From contig CAVZLR010000001.1 in the NCBI GenBank assembly GCA_963776205.1, forward strand, positions 124,001 through 188,000: DNA of 64,000 nt, written 5' to 3'. The notes below the pieces were generated by a model, which was not told where the DNA came from, did no database searches, and worked only from the letters and a program-made list of their open reading frames with translations. Below, in pieces: positions 30,302-38,844 of the stretch. The number at the start of each line of letters is the position of its first letter. Positions within the stretch are counted from its first letter, which is position 1. The position numbers and the translations under genes were made by a program. This DNA is from UBA4459 sp963776205 (GTDB lineage Bacteria; Bacteroidota; Bacteroidia; Bacteroidales; F082).

Positions 30302-31835
30302 TCAATCAGCGCTCAATGCCAGCGCACACTTTACACCATCGGCAGCACTGGAAATTATGCCTCCTGTATAGCCGCTACCTTCGCCAATAAAATAGAGATT
30401 ATCAAATCCCAGGCATTTTCCATTTCGTTCACGGGCCACTTGTACGGGCGATGAAGTTTTACTTTCGAGTCCCATCAGCATGCCTTGTTCAAAGCCTTTT
30501 ATCTTCCTGCTGAAATCGGCAAGGCCCTCAATAATAGCATTACGTACTTTTTCAGGGATCATATTAAATAAAGGAGCCTGTTGCAACCCCAGTGGATAGC
30601 TTCCATTTCCCATTTCTTTCGTTTCCCTTTTTTTCATATAATCGGTAGCACGGTTAGCAGGAATGACGAAACTATTTGAAAAAGTATAGAAGCTTTCTTC
30701 CAGTTTATCCATCCAATCGAGAATTTCCAATGCTGTAGCCGTATGTCCCAGCAACATATCAGGATGCACACCTGCCACACAGCCGGCATTTGAAAAATTG
30801 CCATCGCGCTAAATAATAACTCATGCCATTCACCACACTCTTTTGATCAAATGCGGCCGCGGGAACCACATTACCACCCGGACACATACAAAAGGTATAC
30901 ACCGGTAATCCAGTTTTTGTTTTCGTTGACAGGCGATATTCGGCCGCTTTTACACCCGGCAGGTATTCCCTTCCCCATTGCGCTTTGTTGATAAGCTTTT
31001 GCGGATGCTCAATCCGGTGACCGATGGCGAAGTTCTTTGTGCCAAACTGAACGCCTCGATCGATCAACATCCGGTACGTGTCGTATGCAGCATGGCCTGT
31101 TGCAAAAATGATATGCTCCGCTTCCATCTCCCCGGTGTTGCAAACGATCTTTTGAACTTTGTTTCCCCGAATATCAATATCCTCCAACTGGGTATCAAAT
31201 AAAAAGACACCACCATTTTCCTGAAACTGCTTCCGCAGGTTTGCAACTACAATTTTCAGGTTGTCTGTTCCTACATGCGGATGCGCCATATACATGATTT
31301 CTTCCGGGGCACCGGCTTTCACGTATTCTGATAAAATAAAACGCCGTTCAGCTGATATATGCTTAGAACGGGAAGTGAGTTTGCCATCAGAAAAGGTACC
31401 GGCACCTCCTTCGCCAAATGCATAATTATTTTGTGAAGTAAACTCGCCTTTACTTTCCAGTTGCTGAATGGCTTTGGTTCGCTTTGCGACATCGGAACCA
31501 CGCTCAATGATGGTTACCTGGTAGCCTGCCATTTGCAATACATGGGCAGCAAAAAAACCAGCCGGGCCACTACCGACGACGATCACTTTTTCCGTTCGTT
31601 TTTTACAGGGAATATGGATTGTTTCGGGAGCGATATAAACTTCCCCTTTCAACTGCGGAGATGAAACTACGAGGCTCACCAACCAATGAATACTTTCTTT
31701 TTTACGTGCATCCAGGCTCTTCTTCTCTATTTCAAATGTAAAATCCTTGATTTCAAATTGTTTATGAATCAGCTGCCAGATCTCATCATTTGAGTAATCG
31801 GTAGGTAGTTTTATTTGTATGGTTTTATAACCCAT
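30302..31835 (-). CDS. FAD-dependent dehydrogenase of the COG2509 type, frame-shifted
   Basis: This soluble flavoprotein of about 510 residues has an N-terminal domain of about 85 aa, a dinucleotide-binding motif (KVIVVGSGPAGFFAAHVLQM), NNYAFGEGGAGTFSDGKLTS, the block TFCMCPGGNVVPAA, and a C-terminal second FAD segment FDNLYFIGEGSGYTGGIISS. All are hallmarks of the uncharacterised COG2509 family. The frame is lost at about 30808; the upstream part ends ARWQFFKC and the other frame continues DGNFSNAGCVAGVHPDM. This is one of only two apparent indels in the 24.7-64 kb part. The substrate is unknown. Confidence 0.85.
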
Positions 31836-32002
31836 TAAAGACTATAGGTATTTCTAAATATTTTATCCGGCTATGCGGGATGGAAACTTTATTATGTCTA
31901 TAATTTTAGTTTACATGCAAAGGTCTGATTTTTTGAATACATATAAATTTTCTGTCTTAAATTAAGTTTTCTATTTCGCTCATCAATTAAGATATTTTAT
32001 GA

Positions 32003-32030
32003 TTGGGGTTGTGTTTAAATAGTAACTTTG
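32003..32030 (+). promoter_or_regulatory. promoter for the desaturase gene (TTG ... TAACTTTG)
   Basis: TAACTTTG followed by C at 32023-32030 is an exact -7 match. TTG at 32003-32005 starts 20 bases upstream, the expected -33 spacing. The leader to the ATG at 32108 is about 70 bases, with no hairpin or riboswitch I recognise. Confidence 0.6.
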
Positions 32031-32107
32031 CCGATCGAAAACCGCCCTGGAGATTTTTTGAGCCTTCATATTCTGCATAATCCCTCTTAGGCTAGAATAA
32101 AAAGCTT

Positions 32108-33232
32108 ATGAGATCTGTTGATACCGTTAAGGAAATCCCGAAAAAAGATAGAATATTAAAGAAGGTAAGCTTTAAGAAAGAACCAAAAGGTGGCTTTCAG
32201 AAGGATGTAAAAGACAGGGTGGACCAGTTTTTTCAAGCAAGTAATATTTCCAAATTTGCCAATTCGGAAATGGTCATTAAAACCATATTAATTCTGAGCG
32301 GTTGGATGGCCACCTATTTCTTGATCCTTTCTAATTTGATCGGTCCCTGGGGAATGCTGGCACTCGCTATGATGCATGGTTTTTTTGCAGCGCTGATCGG
32401 GATGAACATTGCGCATGATGCCCTGCATGGTTCTTTCAGTAAAAATGCGACCATCAACAAAACACTCGGTTTGTTATTTAACCTTGTAGGTGCTAATGAT
32501 TATGTGTGGGGTATCAGTCATAATATCGTTCATCATACCTATACAAATATTCCTCATCACGATGAAGACATCCACCAGGTACCCATATTGAGGATGGAAC
32601 CTACCCAGGAACTGTGGAAAATTCATCGTTTTCAGCATATGTATGCCTTTTTTCTTTACTGCCTGACGACACTTTCGTGGGTTTTTAAAAAGGATTATGT
32701 GAAATTTTTCCAGCATCAGCTGGGGGGCCATTACCGGAAAACCTTTCCGAAAAGGGAAATTTTCCGTCTCTTTTTCTTCAAAGCCATCTACTATACCTTA
32801 TTCCTGGTAATTCCACTTATCGTTATTAACCTACCGTGGTATTGGATCATTTTTGGTTTTGTGGCGGCCCATTTTATCGAAGGATTTACCCTAGCGATCA
32901 TTTTCATGTTGGCGCACATTATTGAAGACACTGAATATCCGGAACCCGGACCTGATGGAAAAATTGACATGCCCTGGGCTGACCTCCAAATGCATACAAC
33001 AGCTAACTTTGCTGCCAGCAATCGAATTGTGAATTATCTATTCGGTGGCCTTAACTTCCAAATAGTTCATCATCTTTTTCCAAAGATAAGCCACGTTCAC
33101 TATCCAAAAATGGCTGAAATCATTAAACAAACAGCGAAAGATCATAACCTCCCTTTTATTGAGCACAAAACTTTCTTTGGCGCCATTGCTTCACATACCA
33201 GGGTATTAAAAAAATTTGGTACGCAAATGTAA
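32108..33232 (+). CDS. membrane fatty acid desaturase (front-end type histidine boxes)
   Basis: The 374-residue membrane di-iron desaturase has the three histidine boxes HDALHGSF (about residue 102), HNIVHHTYTNIPHHDED (about 138) and QIVHHLFP (about 319). The H-to-Q change in the third box (QxxHH) is typical of front-end delta-5/delta-6 desaturases and linoleoyl-CoA-desaturase-like bacterial proteins. There is no cytochrome b5 domain, so a separate electron donor is needed. About four membrane helices flank the boxes. The gene appears monocistronic with its own promoter. Regiospecificity and whether the substrate is a lipid or an acyl-CoA are unknown. Confidence 0.92.
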   Translation: MRSVDTVKEIPKKDRILKKVSFKKEPKGGFQKDVKDRVDQFFQASNISKFANSEMVIKTILILSGWMATYFLILSNLIGPWGMLALAMMHGFFAALIGMNIAHDALHGSFSKNATINKTLGLLFNLVGANDYVWGISHNIVHHTYTNIPHHDEDIHQVPILRMEPTQELWKIHRFQHMYAFFLYCLTTLSWVFKKDYVKFFQHQLGGHYRKTFPKREIFRLFFFKAIYYTLFLVIPLIVINLPWYWIIFGFVAAHFIEGFTLAIIFMLAHIIEDTEYPEPGPDGKIDMPWADLQMHTTANFAASNRIVNYLFGGLNFQIVHHLFPKISHVHYPKMAEIIKQTAKDHNLPFIEHKTFFGAIASHTRVLKKFGTQM

Positions 33233-33307
33233 AAACATGTGTTGTGGGAAACTTTTTAAAACAAGGATAATTGAAAGTTCTTTATTTTTTGCTAGTACTT
33301 GCTTTTC

Positions 33308-33901
33308 TTAATTCAACATTTTTATATCTATTATTTTGATGCCTTTTTCTTTAAGTTTTTTTATTGTTTTATCCATATTTTTTTGTGATTTTGCAATTAA
33401 AGCTTGAGGGATCACAAACATATCATAACCACTTTCTTTGCCCTCAAGTAATGATTCGGATACAAGGTCTTCAGCCATAAGGCCAATAATAATGATTTCT
33501 TTTACATTCCTCTGTTTAAGGTACTCGTTTAAGTCTGTTATGGTAAACGCACTTGAATATTCATGAGTAAATATAAACTCATTCACCAAATTCATTCGCT
33601 TATCAAGACGCATGGCTGCTGTATCAAATGAAACATATATAAAAGGAAGGGAAAGGGATAGGTTTAATAGTCTGTGAATGCACTTTATGTATATCACATT
33701 ATCAGGATTGGTATGGCCAATTACATAATTGACAGAATCAATTAATCTTTGAGAAGTATTTTCAGGTAATTTGCCGTTTGTATAATACTCTTGAATATCA
33801 AGTACAATCAGAAATTTATCTTCAGTTAATACATTTTTCTGTGAAAAGCAGGAAAGACTAATTAAACAGCATATTATGGATAAGACCAGAACTCTATTCA
33901 T
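33308..33901 (-). CDS. secreted isochorismatase-fold protein lacking the catalytic cysteine
   Basis: The 197-residue product starts with a signal peptide (MNRVLVLSIICCLISLSCFS). It keeps the outline of the isochorismatase/cysteine-hydrolase fold: KFLIVLDIQEYYTNG (first acidic residue), a central strand with YIKCIH, and KEIIIIGLMAEDLVSESLLEG. In active members the last block reads GLxADxCVxxT; here Leu replaces the nucleophilic Cys. It is therefore probably a pseudoenzyme or binding protein. A related gene with an intact Cys lies 150 bases upstream on the same strand (34054-34743), and a duplication is likely. The lipobox-like LISLSCFS could also make it a lipoprotein. Confidence 0.7.
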   Translation of the reverse strand: MNRVLVLSIICCLISLSCFSQKNVLTEDKFLIVLDIQEYYTNGKLPENTSQRLIDSVNYVIGHTNPDNVIYIKCIHRLLNLSLSLPFIYVSFDTAAMRLDKRMNLVNEFIFTHEYSSAFTITDLNEYLKQRNVKEIIIIGLMAEDLVSESLLEGKESGYDMFVIPQALIAKSQKNMDKTIKKLKEKGIKIIDIKMLN

Positions 33902-33944
33902 ACGATATTTTTATTGAGCTTCAATATAACGCAATTTACAAAAT

Positions 33945-34033
33945 ATCCCCCCTAACTGCCGCATGTCTTTGACTTGCGGTTAATAGAAGATGGCTTGTTA
34001 CTAAATTTTTAAAACTTGCGGTATAGGAGGGAT
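33945..34033. repeat. 89-bp element with nested inverted repeats
   Basis: The left end ATCCCCCCTAACTGCCGCA (33945-33963) and the right end TTGCGGTATAGGAGGGAT (34016-34033) are imperfect inverted repeats. Inside lies a second hairpin: TAACTGCCGCA pairs with TGCGGTTA (33975-33982), and GTC pairs with GAC around a TTT loop. ACTTGCGGT also occurs as a direct repeat at 33972 and 34014. It sits between the two isochorismatase-like genes and codes for nothing. It may be a miniature mobile or REP-like element, or a transcript-processing structure. Confidence 0.5.
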
Positions 34034-34053
34034 GATTGAAGAGATGTGCAGTC

Positions 34054-34743
34054 TCAATGTATCAACAATAAACTATCCATCTTTACAACGTTTACACCCT
34101 GATTTCTATAAACCGTCATCATGCTATCTTTCAAGGCATCTGATTTAGCTAATACCACATCTTCAACAATAGTAATCTGATAGTTCCTGTTTTGTGCAGC
34201 TTCAACAGTTGCATTTACACAGTGGGCTGCATCCAAACCTGCGATATATAATTCACTCACTTTATTTTTAATTAAAATTGAGTCAAGCTTTGTGTCCAGA
34301 AAAGCATCGCTCTTTTTTTTCACAAGTTCAATACCCGAAACTGTATGCAACCGATTATCAAAACGGGCCCCAATGCTTCCCTTTGCATAGGAGTTATTTA
34401 CCAGGTTTAACAAAGGATTGGTCACTTCACTCCGGACATGAACTATTAAAGTATTATCCTTTCGAAACCTGTCTGTTAACTGATTGATGCTTTCAATAAG
34501 CACATCCGCTTTTTCTTTATAATATGTTTCTGTTGAAATTTCACCTGTGGTGGCTTCCTGTATATCGATTACTAACAAGGCAGCCTGTTGTTCAGCATAT
34601 GCTTTAATGGGTTGCCCTGTTGACACTTCGGTTGCCGTATATTGAAAAATAAGCAGGTTGACGAACACAACCGCTATGAATAGAATGATGGCACCCACTA
34701 TTACAAAGATGATTTTTCTGATAACGCTTTTCTTTTTTACCAT
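34054..34743 (-). CDS. membrane-anchored isochorismatase-family cysteine hydrolase
   Basis: The 229-residue protein has one N-terminal membrane helix (IRKIIFVIVGAIILFIAVVF) and an isochorismatase-like domain with a complete catalytic set: Asp in ALLVIDIQEA, Lys in VKKKSDAFLDT, and Cys in YIAGLDAAHCVNATVEAA. Family members hydrolyse amide or enol-ether bonds (nicotinamidase, isochorismatase, other amidases); the true substrate is unknown. I chose ATG 34743 (MVKKKSVIRK) over the frame's upstream ATG at 34797 because the latter would place a region unlike the family, and a dispersed repeat, inside the gene. It is paralogous to the Cys-less gene at 33308-33901. Confidence 0.8.
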   Translation of the reverse strand: MVKKKSVIRKIIFVIVGAIILFIAVVFVNLLIFQYTATEVSTGQPIKAYAEQQAALLVIDIQEATTGEISTETYYKEKADVLIESINQLTDRFRKDNTLIVHVRSEVTNPLLNLVNNSYAKGSIGARFDNRLHTVSGIELVKKKSDAFLDTKLDSILIKNKVSELYIAGLDAAHCVNATVEAAQNRNYQITIVEDVVLAKSDALKDSMMTVYRNQGVNVVKMDSLLLIH

Positions 34744-34768
34744 TATTGTTGTTTCGTAAATTTTCTGA

Positions 34769-34797
34769 TAACGGTTTGGATATGATGCGTGCTGCAT
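34769..34797. repeat. dispersed repeat copy resembling 846-874
   Basis: TAACGGTTTG at 34769-34778, followed by TATGATGCGT and GCAT, agrees with 846-874 at about 22 of 29 positions with no gap. Both copies lie a short distance after the 3' end of a minus-strand orphan gene. The function is unknown. Confidence 0.45.
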
Positions 34798-34903
34798 CTT
34801 ATTCGATAAGTATCTTAGTTTTAAGTATTTTCAATTTTACTAAATCATTTTCTATGAAAATCAAACTGCGGCATGAATTATATTTTTTGTTAGCATTAGT
34901 GCT

Positions 34904-35989
34904 TTATTCTTTTTTTATTTTTTTCCTTATTATTCTGTTTGATGTCTTGATTTCAACTATATATATGCCTGAATCTAACATGGTCATGTCAATCTCGGTT
35001 GAATTGCCATTATGCCTATGTTTCAATTTTCCAGTGATATCAAATATTTTAATTTCAATAATGTTTATATCGTCTTTTAGTTCTATTCTTATTTTGTCAC
35101 TAGTTGGATTTGGAAATATTGAAATATTATTTCCACAAAATTCATGAATTGGACTTTTAACCAAACACGCCTGCATTACCTCTTCTGGGTTATTGCAACC
35201 ATTACTATTATTATAAATTGAAACTGTTGTTGTTGAGTCTGATAATATATTACATATGCTTTCAGTTGCACATTGAGAAAGATTTGGATTGTTCCTAATA
35301 TTTAGAAACGAGTCAACAGCATCTTCATTTAGGTTGTCCAATCCATTTAAGCTGGTCAACGACTCATTATAGGCAATAGATAAACTGTTGTTAATATAAG
35401 ATAGATTATTTAAACCTTCACAATTAATTAAGCTATCTGTTCCTGAAATAATTAATCCATAGTCTACTGAATCAAGGCTGTTTAAACCATAAAGACTATT
35501 TAATGATTGATTTGGTCCTATTTCAAGATTATATACATATCTTAAACTATCAAAACCTGTAAAATCTTTAACCAAATAATTATTTACTATGACTAAACCA
35601 AGTTCAACCCTTTTTAATCTTTCAACCCCACTAAAGTCTTCAAGTGACATATTTCCGTTAGGTCCGTAATAACCAATCCAGAATTGTCCACCTATTTCAC
35701 ATAGGTTATTTAGTCCTTGAAGATTTATTAATGAATCGGCATTTGTTATTCCGAGGTCACCATTTATTCTAATGATTTCATTAAGGCCAAATAGATTAAA
35801 TATTTCATGTCCTTCCACCCATACCCATCCTTCGATTTCTTTGCATCCGGGATAATTTTGTTTAAAACTGTCTATTTGAATTTGGTTATTAAAAGAGATT
35901 CCATCAGGTAAACATGATTGACTAAAGGAAGTTATTGTAATCAGTAGAAATGATATCAATAATGAAATTTTATGTGAATTATTTTTCAT
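34904..35989 (-). CDS. secreted repeat (receptor-L/LRR-like) protein with T9SS sorting domain
   Basis: The 361-residue protein has a signal peptide (ISLLISFLLITITSFSQS), then about six leucine-rich-like repeats of about 22-28 residues (pattern ADSLINLQGLNNLCEIGGQF, NQSLNSLYGLNSLDSVDYGL, NESLTSLNGLDNLNEDAV). These resemble receptor-L domains. The C-terminal 80 residues (NNISIFPNPTSDKIRIEL to YIVEIKTSNRIIRKKI) are a type A T9SS sorting domain, so it should cross the outer membrane via the SprA system and be surface-anchored or released. The gene is monocistronic, AT-rich, and bracketed by short motifs at 34769 and 36157 (see findings). Confidence 0.88.
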   Translation of the reverse strand: MKNNSHKISLLISFLLITITSFSQSCLPDGISFNNQIQIDSFKQNYPGCKEIEGWVWVEGHEIFNLFGLNEIIRINGDLGITNADSLINLQGLNNLCEIGGQFWIGYYGPNGNMSLEDFSGVERLKRVELGLVIVNNYLVKDFTGFDSLRYVYNLEIGPNQSLNSLYGLNSLDSVDYGLIISGTDSLINCEGLNNLSYINNSLSIAYNESLTSLNGLDNLNEDAVDSFLNIRNNPNLSQCATESICNILSDSTTTVSIYNNSNGCNNPEEVMQACLVKSPIHEFCGNNISIFPNPTSDKIRIELKDDINIIEIKIFDITGKLKHRHNGNSTEIDMTMLDSGIYIVEIKTSNRIIRKKIKKE

Positions 35990-36162
35990 GCTATCTTTTT
36001 TCTAGCATTAATGCTAACTAGCGAATAAACGCAATTTACGAAACATTTTAAAATAAAATACATCTTATTCAATATTAATATTTTATACATTTTTAAACGT
36101 TTGTAAACGAATGTTAAACGGAAGTAAATGTTTATTAACCGAATCATGAGCCAAGGCCGTTA

Positions 36163-36170
36163 TATGTTTG
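36163..36170 (+). promoter_or_regulatory. possible -7 box for ssb
   Basis: TATGTTTG followed by C matches TAnnTTTG, 70 bases before the ssb ATG. It overlaps a CCGTTATATG motif discussed as a cassette-edge repeat, so the match could be coincidental. The surrounding 36000-36239 spacer is very AT-rich and holds nothing else I recognise. Confidence 0.4.
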
Positions 36171-36239
36171 CATCAGATTTCGTTCATAAAACATCTTGAA
36201 CTTTTAATTAACATTTTTATAAACTAAAATTTTACTACA

Positions 36240-36578
36240 ATGACAACTTTAAGAAATTCAGTACAACTGATCGGACGCCTGGGCATGGACCCTGAAGTGA
36301 AAACTTTTGAAAACGACCAAACCAAAGTACGCTTCACACTCGCTACTTCAGATTATTATAAAAATAAAGAAGGCGAGCGCGTAGAGGAAACTCAATGGCA
36401 TAATATTGTTGCCTGGGGACGGATCGCCAAAGTGGCTGAGAATTACCTCAACAAAGGCAAAGAGATTGCCCTTTCAGGGAAACTGACCAATCGTTCGTAC
36501 GACGACAAAGACGGTAATAAAAAGTACATAACTGAAATTATTGCCAATGAAATCCTGATGCTTGAAAAGAAGAGCTAA
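36240..36578 (+). CDS. ssb: single-stranded DNA-binding protein
   Basis: SSB coats single-stranded DNA during replication, recombination and repair. The 112-residue OB-fold shows NSVQLIGRLGMDPEVKTF, the core WHNIVAWGRIAKVAENYL and KGKEIALSGKLTNRSYDD. It ends in MLEKKS, without the acidic DDDIPF-type tail that recruits partner proteins. This short, tail-less form is common among secondary SSBs of Bacteroidetes, so the genome probably has another, full-length copy. A strong terminator follows at 36601-36632, making it monocistronic. Confidence 0.93.
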   Translation: MTTLRNSVQLIGRLGMDPEVKTFENDQTKVRFTLATSDYYKNKEGERVEETQWHNIVAWGRIAKVAENYLNKGKEIALSGKLTNRSYDDKDGNKKYITEIIANEILMLEKKS

Positions 36579-36600
36579 TTCCGAAATTCAAGTTTGTGAT

Positions 36601-36632
36601 GAAAAACGCGGGGAGTGATCTTCGCGTTTTTC
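36601..36632 (+). terminator. rho-independent terminator of ssb
   Basis: GAAAAACGCG (36601-36610) pairs perfectly with CGCGTTTTTC (36623-36632) across a 12-base loop, 22 bases after the ssb stop. The 3' arm supplies the T-run. Confidence 0.85.
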
Positions 36633-36637
36633 TACTT

Positions 36638-36814
36638 GGAGTGATGGAGGGTGGAGTAATGGGTTGTTAGAATACTGGATTTAGTAGATATTTTTAGAAC
36701 AAATCAAATGGCACGTAAAAATAAAAACAGGGGATTCAGGAAATTGGGAAGATTCCTACTTATAGAACAACACACCCAGACCACATCTACCCAACACTCC
36801 AGTACTCCAACCCT
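36638..36814. repeat. degenerate GGAGT / ACTCC repeats in inverted orientation
   Basis: GGAGTGATGGAGGGTGGAGT around 36638-36657 and CCAACACTCCAGTACTCCAA around 36791-36810 are low-complexity repeats of a GGAGTnnTGGAG-like unit in opposite orientation, about 150 bases apart. They fill the ssb-sufT spacer, which otherwise shows no gene. They could form a long imperfect hairpin at the end of the suf transcript. Confidence 0.4.
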
Positions 36815-36850
36815 AAAACAACTCTAGTGGCTAGAATACCATAATGGCAA

Positions 36851-37171
36851 CTAAAGAAACCCTAACTCAAGCTTGGCTTCTTCACTCATCATATCCTGCG
36901 ACCATGGTGGTTCAAAAGTCAGTTCAAGGTCCACGTCTTTTACTTCTTTTAAGTAACTGACTTCTTCCTTGACCTGCGCAGGCAAACTTTCTGCCACCGG
37001 GCAATTGGGAGAAGTTAAAGTCATCAATATTTTTACATTTCCGTCCGCATCGGATTTTACTTCATACACCAGTCCCAATTCATATATGTTTACCGGAATT
37101 TCAGGATCGTAAATATTTTTCAGCACAAAAACGATACGCTCTTCCAGTGCTTTTATTTCCACATCATTCAT
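36851..37171 (-). CDS. sufT: SufT-type DUF59 iron-sulfur maturation protein
   Basis: The 106-residue MIP18/DUF59 domain protein assists Fe-S cluster maturation or delivery. Diagnostic stretches are KNIYDPEIPVNIYELGLVY and the loop LTSPNCPVAESLPAQVKEEV, which contains the conserved Cys. It ends with LTFEPPWSQDMMSEEAKLEL, as in SufT. It overlaps the end of sufE by 8 bases and is the last gene of the suf operon, which supports the role. Confidence 0.93.
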   Translation of the reverse strand: MNDVEIKALEERIVFVLKNIYDPEIPVNIYELGLVYEVKSDADGNVKILMTLTSPNCPVAESLPAQVKEEVSYLKEVKDVDLELTFEPPWSQDMMSEEAKLELGFL

Positions 37172-37613
37172 CTCGTTTTATTTTTTTCACATTCGACTTC
37201 AACTGAAATGCACGTGCGTAAAACTGCATCTGTTTGATCATTGATACAAGTCCATTGGCACGCGTTGGTGACAGGTGCTCTTTTAGCCCAATTTTTTCCA
37301 GGAACCCAAAGTCAGCATCCAGTATTTCTTTAGGCGTATGACCTGATAATACTTTGATTAGCAAACTGATGATGCCTTTAGTAATTACTGCATCACTATC
37401 AGCTGAAAAAATTACTTTGCCCTCATCGTCCAATTCAGCAAAAAGCCAAGCTCTCGACTGGCATCCTGTGATCAGGTATTGGTTAGTTTTGTACTTTTCA
37501 TCAATTACAGGTAATTCTTTTCCCAATTCTATCAAATAGGCATACTTGTCCATCCAGTCGTCAAATATGCCAAACTCTTCAATTACCGCATTCTCATTTT
37601 CTCTTATACTCAT
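37164..37613 (-). CDS. sufE: cysteine desulfurase accessory sulfur acceptor SufE
   Basis: SufE accepts the persulfide from SufS and passes it to SufB. The 149-residue protein has the acceptor Cys in YLITGCQSRAWLFAEL (about residue 53) and the family pattern FDDWMDKYAYLIELGKELP near the N-terminus. It starts 9 bases after sufS and overlaps sufT, consistent with one polycistronic message. Confidence 0.95.
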   Translation of the reverse strand: MSIRENENAVIEEFGIFDDWMDKYAYLIELGKELPVIDEKYKTNQYLITGCQSRAWLFAELDDEGKVIFSADSDAVITKGIISLLIKVLSGHTPKEILDADFGFLEKIGLKEHLSPTRANGLVSMIKQMQFYARAFQLKSNVKKIKRDE

Positions 37614-37622
37614 AATTTAACT

Positions 37623-38840
37623 TTAGCGAAGCATGCTTAACACCTTCTTCAATCCCTCAATAAAAATATCAATTTCTTCTTTTGTATTGTACATGGCTAT
37701 TGACATCCTAACTGTGCCAGTAAGTCCAAACGATTCTACAAGTGGCTGTGCACAATGGTTACCTGTTCGAATGGCGATACCCATTTTATCCAATAATGTC
37801 CCAATATCATATGAGTGAACCCCGTCCACAATAAATGAGATGACTGCGGTTTTTGCGGCAGACGTACCAATAATCTTCACACCATCAATATTATTCAATT
37901 GAGCTGCAGCATATACAAGCATCTCATCTTCATATGTCCGGATATTTTCGATTCCGTGATTTTCGAGATAGCGAATAGCGGCTTCGAGTCCGAGAGCACC
38001 TGCTACATTGGGCGTTCCTGCCTCAAATTTATAAGGAAGTTCATTAAAAGTTGTTGCATTAAAATGAACGCTTTCAATCATCTCACCCCCATATTGATAG
38101 GGAGGCAACTTATCAAGCCATTCTCTTTTTCCATACAAAACACCAATTCCCATGGGGGCATATGCTTTATGCCCTGAGAATGTATAAAAATCACAGTCAA
38201 TTTCTTTCACGTCAACCGGAATGTGTGCAATGGCTTGTGCCCCATCTATCAGAACAGGAATATCCATTTCATGCGCAATACGTGTTATCTCCTTTACGGG
38301 GTTGATGGTACCCAGCACATTTGAAATATGTGCCAAAGCAACAAGCCGGGTATTTTCATTCAAGGCTTTTTTAAATTGCTCAGTATCCAATTCTCCATCT
38401 TCATTTACTGGAATTACGATAAGTCCTGCCCCTGTCCGTATACAAAGTTGCTGCCACGGAACCAGGTTGGAATGATGCTCCATGGAGGTGATCACAATTT
38501 CATCACCTTCATTCACAAATGTTTCGAAAGCATTTGCAATTAAATTAACGGATTCTGTTGTCCCCCGCGTGAAAATAACTTCTTTTGGATCAGAAGCCCG
38601 GATATAATTCGCAATATACTTTCGTGCCGTTTCGTAAGCATCAGTAGCTAACTGGCTCAGATGATGAACGCCCCTATGAACATTGCTGTTTTCAGTCTTA
38701 TAGTACGCTACTATCCGGTTAATTACCTGAACAGGTTTTTGGGTAGTGGCTGCATTGTCAAGATAAACAAGTGGTTTACCGTTGACGGTCTGTGCCAGGA
38801 TCGGAAAATCTTTCCTGATTTGTTCTATATCATATAACAT
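37623..38840 (-). CDS. sufS: cysteine desulfurase SufS
   Basis: SufS is a PLP enzyme that takes sulfur from cysteine for Fe-S assembly. The 405-residue sequence has the PLP lysine in CDFYTFSGHKAYAPMGIGVL (about residue 225) and the persulfide Cys in AIRTGNHCAQPLVESFG (about 362), the group II (SufS/CsdA) form. The N-terminal YLDNAATTQKP and TEYHS-type TSMEHHSNLVPWQ are canonical. It starts 4 bases after sufD. Confidence 0.97.
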   Translation of the reverse strand: MLYDIEQIRKDFPILAQTVNGKPLVYLDNAATTQKPVQVINRIVAYYKTENSNVHRGVHHLSQLATDAYETARKYIANYIRASDPKEVIFTRGTTESVNLIANAFETFVNEGDEIVITSMEHHSNLVPWQQLCIRTGAGLIVIPVNEDGELDTEQFKKALNENTRLVALAHISNVLGTINPVKEITRIAHEMDIPVLIDGAQAIAHIPVDVKEIDCDFYTFSGHKAYAPMGIGVLYGKREWLDKLPPYQYGGEMIESVHFNATTFNELPYKFEAGTPNVAGALGLEAAIRYLENHGIENIRTYEDEMLVYAAAQLNNIDGVKIIGTSAAKTAVISFIVDGVHSYDIGTLLDKMGIAIRTGNHCAQPLVESFGLTGTVRMSIAMYNTKEEIDIFIEGLKKVLSMLR

Positions 38841-38844
38841 CGAG

